Assembly: GCF_901411515.1 (NCBI RefSeq)
Contig: NZ_CABDUX010000001.1
Coordinates: 1,550,001 to 1,614,000, forward strand
DNA: 64,000 nucleotides
DNA from: Raoultibacter phocaeensis
Lineage (GTDB): Bacteria; Actinomycetota; Coriobacteriia; Coriobacteriales; Eggerthellaceae
Direction of reading: 5' to 3'
Of the stretch, positions 9,042 to 16,431 are shown one piece after another (within the stretch, counting starts at the first letter, position 1; every line of letters begins with the position of its first letter). The translations under genes were made by a program, and so were the position numbers. A model generated the notes under the pieces. It made no database searches, was not told where the DNA came from, and worked only from the letters and a program-made list of their open reading frames with translations.

Positions 9042-9243
9042 TACGTTGTGCACATTTCGTGGACTGGAAGTGTCATCAATAGCGTATCATATAGCGGAGA
9101 ACAGGGGCTAGAATGGCAATCGTTTCACCTGATGAATACGTTGTTAATAGAGCTGAGCGCCATGGTTTTGCGAGGACAATCCGTATGGCGTTTTCCTAAA
9201 AACGGCTGATTCACCTTGCACTTGAAGCGCTTGCTCGGGCACA

Positions 9244-10818
9244 ATGTCGTACATGATGGATAGGAAAAGCAACGCACGGCGCAGAAACGCCCCCGTTGAT
9301 GCTGATCGTCAGAGGAGCGGCCGCAGCAGCGCGCGCGGTTCGTCCCGTTACGATAGTTTCGACCCCTCTGCTTACGGAAGGCAACCTTCCTACAGCGAGT
9401 ATTCCCGCACACCCGATGCCGACGGCGATCCGAGCGGTGCCCAAAGCGGCTACAGCCGCCGGGTTTCGCAGGCCGAATACACCCGGCAGCGCAAGAAGCG
9501 CAAACGGCGCAAAGTGGTTGCCGTTGTCGTGGCGGCGATTCTCGTGGTGTGCCTTGGCGGTGCGGGTGTGGCGTTTGCCTACCTCCATAACCTCGGTTCG
9601 AACCTGAACGACGGCATCGATGGCGAATTGCGCGCACAGCTTGTGAAAACCGATCTTGCGAACGAGCCGTTCTACATGCTGCTCATGGGTACCGACGGTT
9701 CGGCTGAACGTGCCGAATCGGCAGAGTACGCGGGTGATCCCACGCGTTCCGACAGCATTATCCTCGCGCGTATCGATGCGCCCAACCACAAGGTCACGCT
9801 GGTATCCCTTCATCGCGATACGCTCATCGACATGGGCGAATACGGGCAGAACAAGCTCAACGCCGCATACGCGATCGGCGGACCTGCCATGGCGGTCGAG
9901 ACCGTTTCGAAGCTTGCGGGCGTTCCTATCTCACATTATGCGGAAATCAACTTCGACGGCTTCAAGGACATCGTGAATGCGCTCGGCGGCGTCGAGGTCG
10001 ACGTGCCAATGGAGATCAACGACGACGATGCCGGCGGCCATCTCGATGCAGGACTCCAAACGCTCGATGGCTACCAAGCGCTTATTTTGTGCCGGGCCCG
10101 CCATGCGTACGACGATTACGGCGACGGCGATTCCTACCGTGCGGCCAACCAGCGCCTTGTGCTCGGTGCAATCGCCAAGAAGATACTCGCCTCGGACATC
10201 GGTACGATGGCAGGTACGGTGGAAGCCCTTTCCAACTACGTGACGACGGATTTGAGCGTGTTCGACATCATCGGGCTCGCGCAGGCAATGCAGGGGCTCG
10301 ATCCTGCGACCGATCTGTATTCCGCGATGGAGCCCACCACGTCGGCGTACGTTAATGGCGGTTGGTACGAGTATACGAACATGACCGCGTGGAAAGAAAT
10401 GATGAGCCGCGTCGATCAGGGTTTGCCGCCGACTGCAGAAGATGTCGTGGACGAAATGTCGGGTACGGTGCTGGCTTCGACGGGCAGCGGCGCGACGAGT
10501 AGTGGAAGCGATACGTCGGGCGGCCAGACCATAACCGAACCCAAGACCGGCAATGTTGCCATCAGGAACGGCAACGGCATCGCAGGTGCCGCATCGGAGG
10601 CGGCCGCCAAGCTCGAAGAGGTCGGCTACACGGTAGATACCGGCAATGCCGAAGGGTTCGACTACTCGCAGACCATCGTCATCTACAACTACGCGAATCA
10701 GGCAAACGAGGCCAAGGAGATCGCAACGACGATCGGCGTCGGCAAGGCTCAGCTCAACGACGGCACCTACGCGTTCGAGGGTGATTTCCTCGTCGTGCTG
10801 GGAGCCGACTGGGAGTAA
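9244..10818 (+). CDS. LytR-CpsA-Psr (LCP) family wall-polymer ligase
   Basis: A 524-residue membrane protein. Residues 1-90 are cytoplasmic, Arg/Ser-rich and disordered; a single helix spans about 91-112. The LCP domain (about 140-300) has the expected TRSDSIILARID, LHRDTLID and NKLNAAYAIGG signatures, with Arg and Asp residues that bind the polyprenyl pyrophosphate substrate. A Ser/Thr-rich linker leads to a C-terminal LytR_C domain (about 435-520). LCP enzymes transfer teichoic acids or glycopolymers from lipid carriers to peptidoglycan. No strong ribosome site precedes either ATG (9244, 9256), so the start is uncertain. A (CGACCGCC)n array follows the stop directly. Confidence 0.9.
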   Translation: MSYMMDRKSNARRRNAPVDADRQRSGRSSARGSSRYDSFDPSAYGRQPSYSEYSRTPDADGDPSGAQSGYSRRVSQAEYTRQRKKRKRRKVVAVVVAAILVVCLGGAGVAFAYLHNLGSNLNDGIDGELRAQLVKTDLANEPFYMLLMGTDGSAERAESAEYAGDPTRSDSIILARIDAPNHKVTLVSLHRDTLIDMGEYGQNKLNAAYAIGGPAMAVETVSKLAGVPISHYAEINFDGFKDIVNALGGVEVDVPMEINDDDAGGHLDAGLQTLDGYQALILCRARHAYDDYGDGDSYRAANQRLVLGAIAKKILASDIGTMAGTVEALSNYVTTDLSVFDIIGLAQAMQGLDPATDLYSAMEPTTSAYVNGGWYEYTNMTAWKEMMSRVDQGLPPTAEDVVDEMSGTVLASTGSGATSSGSDTSGGQTITEPKTGNVAIRNGNGIAGAASEAAAKLEEVGYTVDTGNAEGFDYSQTIVIYNYANQANEAKEIATTIGVGKAQLNDGTYAFEGDFLVVLGADWE

Positions 10819-10821
10819 TCT

Positions 10822-10869
10822 CGACCGCCCGACCGCCCGACCGCCCGACCGCCCGACCGCCCGACCGCT
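10822..10869. repeat. 8-bp tandem array (CGACCGCC)n
   Basis: Five perfect copies of CGACCGCC and a sixth with one change, starting four bases after the LCP stop codon. Further degenerate GC-rich repeats continue to about 10935. Confidence 0.9.
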
Positions 10870-10943
10870 TTCCGCGACGGCAAGGCCCGTCCACCCGCCG
10901 TGCGTGATGGCGAGGTCCTCTCCGCCCGCCGTGCGGGACAACA

Positions 10944-10963
10944 ATCGTGCCATATGGCATTAT
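10944..10963. repeat. Palindrome related to the IS110 target site
   Basis: TGCCATATGGCA (10948-10959) is a perfect 12-bp palindrome, and the left arm ATCGTGCCAT (10944-10953) equals the left flank of the IS110 element (11070-11079). It looks like a second, unoccupied copy of the sequence into which the element went. A further half-copy, GGCACGAT, lies near 11012. Confidence 0.6.
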
Positions 10964-11106
10964 CTTTTACAAGGACAAATTGAAGGCCCGCAGTGTACGT
11001 ACCTTCGATCAGGCACGATGCATTCATGTCCTCGATACGGCGGGGTCGAGCGCATCTCGTTGGACCAAAATCGTGCCATATTCTACGTGTTAATTTTCCT
11101 ATAATG

Positions 11107-11285
11107 GCGCTTGGGGGACGGCGCATCGCCCCCCGCCGGCCGTCTCCGGACCCGGCACCGGCTTGTCCATATTGCCCCGAGAGGGCTCGTGCCATCATGC
11201 CACCGGGTCCGGCGGCGCCCGCCCGTCGCTCATCAGATTGATGCCCTGCGCTCCGTAGAATACTGCAGAGGGCGCCAGCCCGCGG
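11107..11285 (+). ncRNA. Candidate bridge RNA of the IS110 element
   Basis: Lies in the left non-coding end just upstream of the transposase. Three stems can be drawn: a 5' stem (GACGGC 11117-11122 with GCCGTC 11139-11144), a target-loop stem (GGACCCGG 11148-11155 with CCGGGTCC 11203-11210) capped by GCCC/GGGC, and a donor-loop stem (GGCGCCC 11214-11220 with GGGCGCC 11270-11276). AGATTGATG (11235-11243) equals the right end of the element plus core (12651-12659). CGTAGAATA (11254-11262) is the complement of core plus left end (11079-11087). TCGTGCCAT (11187-11195) is the complement of core plus right flank (12657-12665). The fourth guide (near 11161-11172) matches the left flank only over CCAT. 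Boundaries are approximate. Confidence 0.72.
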
Positions 11286-11319
11286 TCCGCGGGCGGCTCC
11301 GCCGGGAGAGAGGAGAGGC

Positions 11320-12528
11320 ATGGACGGGTCCGACATGGACTACGGCGCCTACTGCGGCGTCGACGTCGGGAAGGCGTCGCACTACGCGGTGGCGCTGGGC
11401 CGGGACGGGACCCGCCTGCTGGGCGGGCCCGTGGCCCAGCGCGAGCCCGACATCAGGGAGCCGCTCGGGGAGGCGGCCGGCTACGGAAGGGTCCTCGTCA
11501 CGGTGGACCAGCGCGGGGGCTTCGGGGCGCTCGCCGTGGCGGTCGCCCGGGACATGGGGATGGACGTCGCCTGCCTGGAGCCCAAGGGCTTCGGGCGGGC
11601 GTCCGCGACCTACGGCGAGGGCAAGTCCGACGCCAGGGACGCGTTCGTGATCGCGGACGTGTCGCTCAGCGCGCCGAGGCTCGTCGGGCTCGTCCCCGGG
11701 CCGGACGGGGCGCTCGAGGAGGTCCGGGCGCTGTGCTCCTACCGCCGCGCCGTCGTGGGGGAGCGGACGCGCTGCTACAACCGGCTGCGCGAGCTCCTGC
11801 ACCGGGCGTGCCCGCCGCTCGAGGCGCTGTTCCCGGGCGAGAGGCCGCACAACGCGATGTCCCTGCTCCTGCTCGCGCGCTACGGCGGCCCCCGGGGCCT
11901 GCGGCGCGCCGGGAGGGCGCGCGCGGAGCGCTGGGCGGCCGGGGTCGCGCGCCAGAGGAACCGCGAGCCTGCCCTGGTCGCGGAGGCGTTCGCGGCGGCG
12001 GCGTCCGTCACGGTCGCGCTCCCGGGGGCCGAGATCGCCGAGGACCTCGCCAGGAAGGCCGCGCGCCGCGCCATGGAGCTCGAGGCCGAGGCGCGCGAGC
12101 TCGACGCCGCGATCGGGGAGCGCGCCCGCCTGCTGCCCGGGTTCGACGTCCTGCTCAGCGTGCCCGGCATCGGGCCCGTGTACGCCGCGGCCATCGCCGC
12201 CGAGACCGGCGACGTCGCGCGCTTCCCCGACGCGGGCCGCCTGGCGTCCTACGGCGGCGTCGCCCCCGTGCGCGAGGAGTCGGGCACGGGGGCGAGGAGG
12301 AGCAGGAAGAGGAGGGGCGGCAACCGCCGGCTCAAGGACGCGCTCGTCGGGTCCGCGCGGGCCGCCGCCCTGCACGACCCGCCGTCCAAGGCCTACTACG
12401 CGCGCAAGCGCGCGGAGGGCAAGAGCCACAAGCAGGCGCTCCGCGCCCTCGCGCGCCGCCGCGTAGACCTCATCTACGCGCTGCTGACGGCCGGCGCCCT
12501 CTACGCGCCGCCGCCGGACGGGGCCTAG
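11320..12528 (+). CDS. IS110-family transposase (DEDD recombinase)
   Basis: A 402-residue recombinase with the RuvC-like N-terminal domain (GVDVGK with Asp15, VTVDQRGG with Asp63 in the second acidic position, KSDARDA with Asp104 and Asp107), a coiled-coil middle, and a C-terminal Tnp_20-type domain. In the latter, SVPGIGP is the helix-hairpin-helix and LASYGG carries Ser310, expected to be the nucleophile. In this family the protein joins target and donor DNA under direction of a bridge RNA. GGAGAGG lies directly before the ATG. The frame is intact, so the element may be active. Codon choice is strongly biased to G/C thirds, unlike the flanking genes. Confidence 0.92.
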   Translation: MDGSDMDYGAYCGVDVGKASHYAVALGRDGTRLLGGPVAQREPDIREPLGEAAGYGRVLVTVDQRGGFGALAVAVARDMGMDVACLEPKGFGRASATYGEGKSDARDAFVIADVSLSAPRLVGLVPGPDGALEEVRALCSYRRAVVGERTRCYNRLRELLHRACPPLEALFPGERPHNAMSLLLLARYGGPRGLRRAGRARAERWAAGVARQRNREPALVAEAFAAAASVTVALPGAEIAEDLARKAARRAMELEAEARELDAAIGERARLLPGFDVLLSVPGIGPVYAAAIAAETGDVARFPDAGRLASYGGVAPVREESGTGARRSRKRRGGNRRLKDALVGSARAAALHDPPSKAYYARKRAEGKSHKQALRALARRRVDLIYALLTAGALYAPPPDGA

Positions 12529-12666
12529 CCGCAGCCGGACGCCCCGGTCCGCCGCACCCCGCATTATAGCGGGGCCCTGCCCCGTGCGCAAAGAGCCATT
12601 GCGGGGCCGGGGCGCAGGGCCAGCGCCCGCCCGGGCTCGAATAAAAATATAGATTGATGGCACGAT

Positions 12667-12993
12667 CGCTGTCGCGCTGCGGTGAACGTCGCCTTGGGAT
12701 GTCGCCTAGGAAGGTGGTTTCGCTGAAGATGCTCGTGACGACGTACGGAAGTTTTGTTTCCCTACGGTATACTGAACTCTGACCTGCGGTTCGCAACCGC
12801 AGGGTAGCAAACTCCCTGCAAAAAAGAAGCCGCAAGTTGGTTGAGCGGAGGTGCATGCATCGGCATCATGGGAGGCGTCGACAAGCGGTACAATCTCTTA
12901 CTGGCGATCTCGATCCTAAGCTCCAGGTTGCGCATCCCGATACGGAATGCGGCAGACATGGTCGGGAATCGGATGCGATGCAAAGGACGACCC
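12667..12993. other. Spacer downstream of IS110 with hairpin
   Basis: A perfect 9-bp stem, CCTGCGGTT with AACCGCAGG around CGC (12783-12803), lies just after a TATACT box at 12768-12773. The hairpin could be part of a leader. An in-frame ATG at 12841 would extend the next gene by 51 residues without family resemblance, so this DNA is taken as non-coding. Confidence 0.4.
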
Positions 12994-13965
12994 ATGAGTT
13001 TTCGCGATAATCTGCAACATCTGCGTGCGACGCGCAATATGACGCAAGAGCAGCTTGCCATGCTGCTCGGCGTAAGCCGCCAATCGGTTTCCAAATGGGA
13101 AGCCGAGCGCGCGTATCCCGAAATGGACAAGCTGCTTCGACTGTGCGACCTGTTCGAATGCACGCTCGACGAGCTGGTGCTGGGTGATTTGACCGCTCGC
13201 CCGACCGATGCGGCTTCGAGCATGCCCACCTGTGCGGCTCCGCAAGATGTAACAGGGTACGATCAGGCGATGCGCGCGTTTGCATGGAAGCTTCCTCTCG
13301 GGGTGGCTGTTTTCATTGCTGGCTGCGCGCTGTCGGTTCTGTTTGCGGGCCTTACGCTCGTGCCCGGTTCTTCCTATCAGAGTTATTCGAGCGCGTTGAT
13401 GCTTGTGGGAGCTGCCGCCGGATGTGCCATCGTTCTGCCCGCACTGTTTGCGCGCAGGGAGTTTCGTCGAGCCCATCCCTTCGTCGAGGATTTTTACACA
13501 GTCGAGCAAAAGAGCCAAGCGCGCAAGGCTGCCTCGAGGGGACTTGTTGCAGGTATCGCCCTTATCATGGTCGGGCTTGCTTCGACCATTGTGCTGCAGC
13601 CGTTCCAATGGCTTGCAGGTTCGATTCCCTTGCTGTTCGGCGCGCTCGGTGTGTTCGTCATCGTGCGCGGATACCTGCTGGAGTCGCGCTGCAACATCGA
13701 GAAGTACAACCAGAAATCATTGCGCGGCATGGACGAGGCTGAGATCGATGCTTTGGGCAATGCGGAACTCGCTTTGCGCGCCCGCCAAGCGAAACGCGAG
13801 TACGGCATGTATGGCGTCGTCATGGGTCTGTCCACGGTTGTCGGCCTCGTGCTTTTGTTCGTACCGGCGCTGAACGCGCAATGGTGGTTCTGGCTCGCGT
13901 GGCCGATTGGCGTCATCCTCTGCGGCGTGGTCAAAGCGATTCGCGTGATCCGTAGCGGCGAATAA
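12994..13965 (+). CDS. XRE-type regulator with C-terminal membrane domain
   Basis: A 323-residue protein. Residues 1-65 form a Cro/CI helix-turn-helix (MTQEQLAMLLGVSRQSVSKWE, then LDELV). Residues from about 95 carry five or so membrane helices, e.g. LGVAVFIAGCALSVLFAGL and GMYGVVMGLSTVVGLVLLF. Such membrane-tethered XRE proteins are common in Coriobacteriia and Firmicutes and are thought to sense envelope or membrane states; no ligand is known here. The ATG at 12994 has an AAAGGA site and begins exactly at the domain. An ABC exporter follows after 258 bases and may be its target. Confidence 0.82.
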   Translation: MSFRDNLQHLRATRNMTQEQLAMLLGVSRQSVSKWEAERAYPEMDKLLRLCDLFECTLDELVLGDLTARPTDAASSMPTCAAPQDVTGYDQAMRAFAWKLPLGVAVFIAGCALSVLFAGLTLVPGSSYQSYSSALMLVGAAAGCAIVLPALFARREFRRAHPFVEDFYTVEQKSQARKAASRGLVAGIALIMVGLASTIVLQPFQWLAGSIPLLFGALGVFVIVRGYLLESRCNIEKYNQKSLRGMDEAEIDALGNAELALRARQAKREYGMYGVVMGLSTVVGLVLLFVPALNAQWWFWLAWPIGVILCGVVKAIRVIRSGE

Positions 13966-14055
13966 GCGAAACCTGCACGGGTTTGCGTTCGGCCCGAGCA
14001 TAGAAATCTAGTTTAAACAATCTAACAGTATGCATACGGCTTCGGCGGCATCTCA

Positions 14056-14130
14056 GCGCGAGTGTTGCCTCGCCTCGGTCCGCATAGACCTCCGCGCGAG
14101 CGTCTCGCCTCGGTCCGTGCGACCCTTGGG
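14056..14130. repeat. Two degenerate copies of a 37-38 bp repeat
   Basis: GCGCGAG...CTCGCCTCGGTCCG occurs at 14056 and again from 14094, in the spacer between the XRE gene and the ABC operon. It resembles other gene-end repeat arrays in the window. Confidence 0.55.
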
Positions 14131-14223
14131 CAAGCGTGACGTACACCGTGCCATGTGGCTTCTGGCGCGAGTCCCGCTCGCCTGAGACGCTGCCGCCCGA
14201 TGCAGTATATTAGGAGGATATCC

Positions 14224-14958
14224 ATGAACAGCACAATCGTTGCACGCGCTATACGAAAGTCGTTCACTGCGGGACGGGGAAGCAAAAAACGGGTGACGGA
14301 GGTTTTGCGGGGGATAACCCTTTCTATCGAAGCCGGCGAAATGGTCAGCATCGTTGGGCCGAGCGGTTCGGGCAAATCCACGCTTTTGTACTGCCTTTCG
14401 GGGCTGGAAGCGGCCGACTCGGGCTCTATCGAGGTGATGGGCGCGCAGGTTGTCGGAGCCCGGCGCAATGCCCTGTTCAAGATGCGCCGAGATCATGTGG
14501 GATTCATCTTCCAATCATACAATCTCATCCCCTCGCTGACCGCAGGCGAGAACGTGGCGCTGCCTGCGCGCTTGGCGGGTCGTCCGCTTACCGGGAAGCA
14601 GGTAAGCGCAGTGCTGGAAAGCGTGGGCTTGGGCGGCCGGGAAAAGAGCCGCCCTGGCGATATGTCGGGAGGCGAACAGCAGCGCGTGGCCATCGCCCGC
14701 GTGCTTGCGGCGACGCCCGATGTGGTATTTGCCGACGAGCCGACCGGTGCGCTCGATTCCGAAAACGGCCGCGAGGTGCTCGGCATGCTGCGCAGGATCG
14801 GCGACGACGCCCGCCGTTCCGTGATCGTAGTGACGCACGATTTGGAGGCGGCATCGCTTGCGGACCGTGTCCTGGTGTTGAAAGACGGGGAGGTCGTGAG
14901 TGAGCTGGGTCACTCTACTGCCGCCGAGATACTCGAGGCGATGGGAGGCCGGCAATGA
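14224..14958 (+). CDS. ABC exporter ATP-binding protein (MacB/LolD type)
   Basis: A 244-residue ATPase. The Walker A loop GPSGSGKS is at residues 45-52, the signature MSGGEQQRVAIAR about 141-153, Walker B VVFADEPTGALD after it, and a switch histidine in VVTHD. The Q-loop context FIFQSYNLIPSLTAGENV is typical of the MacB/FtsE/LolD group. GGAGGA just upstream fixes the ATG at 14224. The stop overlaps the permease start (ATGA), so the two form one exporter. The group moves peptides, lipoproteins or antibiotics, or acts in mechanotransmission; the substrate is unknown. Confidence 0.9.
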   Translation: MNSTIVARAIRKSFTAGRGSKKRVTEVLRGITLSIEAGEMVSIVGPSGSGKSTLLYCLSGLEAADSGSIEVMGAQVVGARRNALFKMRRDHVGFIFQSYNLIPSLTAGENVALPARLAGRPLTGKQVSAVLESVGLGGREKSRPGDMSGGEQQRVAIARVLAATPDVVFADEPTGALDSENGREVLGMLRRIGDDARRSVIVVTHDLEAASLADRVLVLKDGEVVSELGHSTAAEILEAMGGRQ

Positions 14959-16304
14959 TCAAGCTCGTGTTCTCCGACTTGCGCGACCATGCGGCAACGT
15001 GGATCGGTGCCTTTCTCGTCGCGGTGGCTTGTGGCTGCATCGGCGGTTGGGCGGCATCGTTTCAGGCGACCGCGAGCGCCTACGCGGCAGATCCGCTGGT
15101 ATTTAGAAACCTGCAGCAAACCGTTCCCGTCGTGATCTCGTTCTCGTCGGTTGCGGCGGTGGCGGTGCTTGCGTCGGCGGCGAACCTGACGGTTTCTGCG
15201 CAGCGGCGCAGTTACGCGCTGTGGCAGTTGGCGAATGTAAGGCCGCGGCTGGTGAGCACGGTGGTGCTTGCCCAGATGATCGCGGTTGCGATGTTGGGCG
15301 CCGTGTGCGGCACGCTGCTTGCTGTAGCCACGGTACCCTTGGTCTTCTCCTTGGTGATCACCTCGCAAGAGGGATTTTCGCACGTGGCGCCGCAGGTAGA
15401 CGCATCCTTGATGCCAGCGGTGTGGTTCGTGGTTGCGGGCGTGTTTCTGCTCGGGGGGCTCAAGGGCGCTCGCAGCGCGGGAAGAACGCCTCCGCTTGTC
15501 GCCCTGCGTGATTTCGAGCCGAAGCGCAAGGGCATGACGTGGATGCGCGTGTTTTTATTCGCGGGTTTGGCTGCCTGCACGTGCTGGTTCATCTTCTTTA
15601 TGATCGAATCGGGGCCGAGCGACGCCATGAACTGGTCGCTTTTCATGCCCCTTTTCATGGTAGCGACGCTCGTGCCCCTCGCTCCCCTGGTCTTCTCAGC
15701 GGTACTCAATGCGTGGACGCGTCTCGTTCCGCAGAAGCGCTGGAACGCCTGGTACTTAGCGCGGCATACCGCTCGCTTTGGGCTTTCTGCTTCGACTTCG
15801 GTCGAGACCCCCATCATGGTGGGCTTCGGGCTGGTAGCGGGCGTTTTTTCTGCCTTAGGTTTGTTCACGAGCTACCTGCAGAGCCAAGGCACCATCGATA
15901 TCAACGGGCTGAGCTTTGCTGCAGCGCTTCTCATGTTGGGCGGTCCCGTGCTTCTGTGCGCGGACGGGGCGGCGGTGAGCGTGGTGATGACATCGCGGTC
16001 ACGTACCCGCGATGTTGCGCTCCTCATCGCAAGCGGGGCTCGCGCGGAAACGCTCATGGCCGCGGCGGTATGCGAAGCCCTCATCCATGCGGTTACGGCT
16101 ACTCTGGTGGGTGCGGTGAGCGTGGTTGCTTCCAACGCCATCGTCGCGTGCGTGATCGGATTGCCGATCTTCGAAGGGCTTGCTTTCGGGGAAGGGTTCG
16201 TGGTGTCCCTCGTGGGTTTCGCACTGGTATTCGCTGCCACGTTCATTCCCACGTGCACGGCGCTCAATCAGGAAACCGCTGCCGTTCTCGCGATGCGGGA
16301 GTGA
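14955..16304 (+). CDS. FtsX-like ABC transporter permease
   Basis: A 449-residue integral membrane protein paired with the preceding ATPase. Hydrophobic segments occur at about 14-34, 60-80, 95-130, 150-175 and in a second half (about 200-240, 285-330, 365-400, 415-440), the duplicated FtsX layout of the BceB/MacB-like permeases. A segment after the fourth helix, SAGRTPPLVALRDFEP, is the cytoplasmic coupling region. The large extracellular domain of MacB is absent. Four-base overlap with the ATPase gene indicates coupled translation. Substrate unknown; the adjacent membrane-bound XRE regulator may control it. Confidence 0.82.
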   Translation: MIKLVFSDLRDHAATWIGAFLVAVACGCIGGWAASFQATASAYAADPLVFRNLQQTVPVVISFSSVAAVAVLASAANLTVSAQRRSYALWQLANVRPRLVSTVVLAQMIAVAMLGAVCGTLLAVATVPLVFSLVITSQEGFSHVAPQVDASLMPAVWFVVAGVFLLGGLKGARSAGRTPPLVALRDFEPKRKGMTWMRVFLFAGLAACTCWFIFFMIESGPSDAMNWSLFMPLFMVATLVPLAPLVFSAVLNAWTRLVPQKRWNAWYLARHTARFGLSASTSVETPIMVGFGLVAGVFSALGLFTSYLQSQGTIDINGLSFAAALLMLGGPVLLCADGAAVSVVMTSRSRTRDVALLIASGARAETLMAAAVCEALIHAVTATLVGAVSVVASNAIVACVIGLPIFEGLAFGEGFVVSLVGFALVFAATFIPTCTALNQETAAVLAMRE

Positions 16305-16330
16305 CGGCCTGCTTGGCGTAGGCAAAACGA

Positions 16331-16368
16331 AAGCCCCGAAGCCTGGGAGAAGAAGGGCTTCGGGGCTT
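16331..16368 (-). terminator. Terminator between convergent genes
   Basis: AAGCCCCGAAGCC and its exact complement form a 13-bp stem with a 12-base loop. On the minus strand it is followed by TCGTTTTGCC, so it chiefly ends the flavoprotein transcript and may also end the ABC operon. Confidence 0.75.
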
Positions 16369-16431
16369 GTGCATGTCATCCTGAAGCTGTGAGGGAAGGG
16401 AGTGGCTTCAGGATGGTTCGGAATGGGTGCG

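Larger units (their letters stand above)
11080..12656 (+). mobile_element. IS110-family insertion sequence
   Basis: About 1577 bp. The ends are placed where the flanks re-join into a perfect palindrome: left flank ...ATCGTGCC-AT (to 11079) and right flank AT-GGCACGAT... (from 12657), giving ATCGTGCCATGGCACGAT with an AT core present at both junctions. This suits IS110 elements, which lack terminal inverted repeats and often enter palindromes. A -10-like TATAAT at 11100-11105 near the left end fits the known layout in which a promoter is completed when the circular form joins right to left end. Base composition is far more GC-rich than neighbouring genes, suggesting transfer. The right-end non-coding part is 12529-12656. 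Confidence 0.8.

Noticed and set aside
11233-12663. Minus-strand frame of 476 codons across the IS110 transposase
   Set aside because: Arg/Pro/Ala-rich shadow of a very GC-rich gene with no domain content.
13613-13630. tRNA T-arm-like GGTTCGATTCCC
   Set aside because: It lies inside a membrane-helix codon stretch of the XRE gene and no acceptor or anticodon stem can be formed around it.
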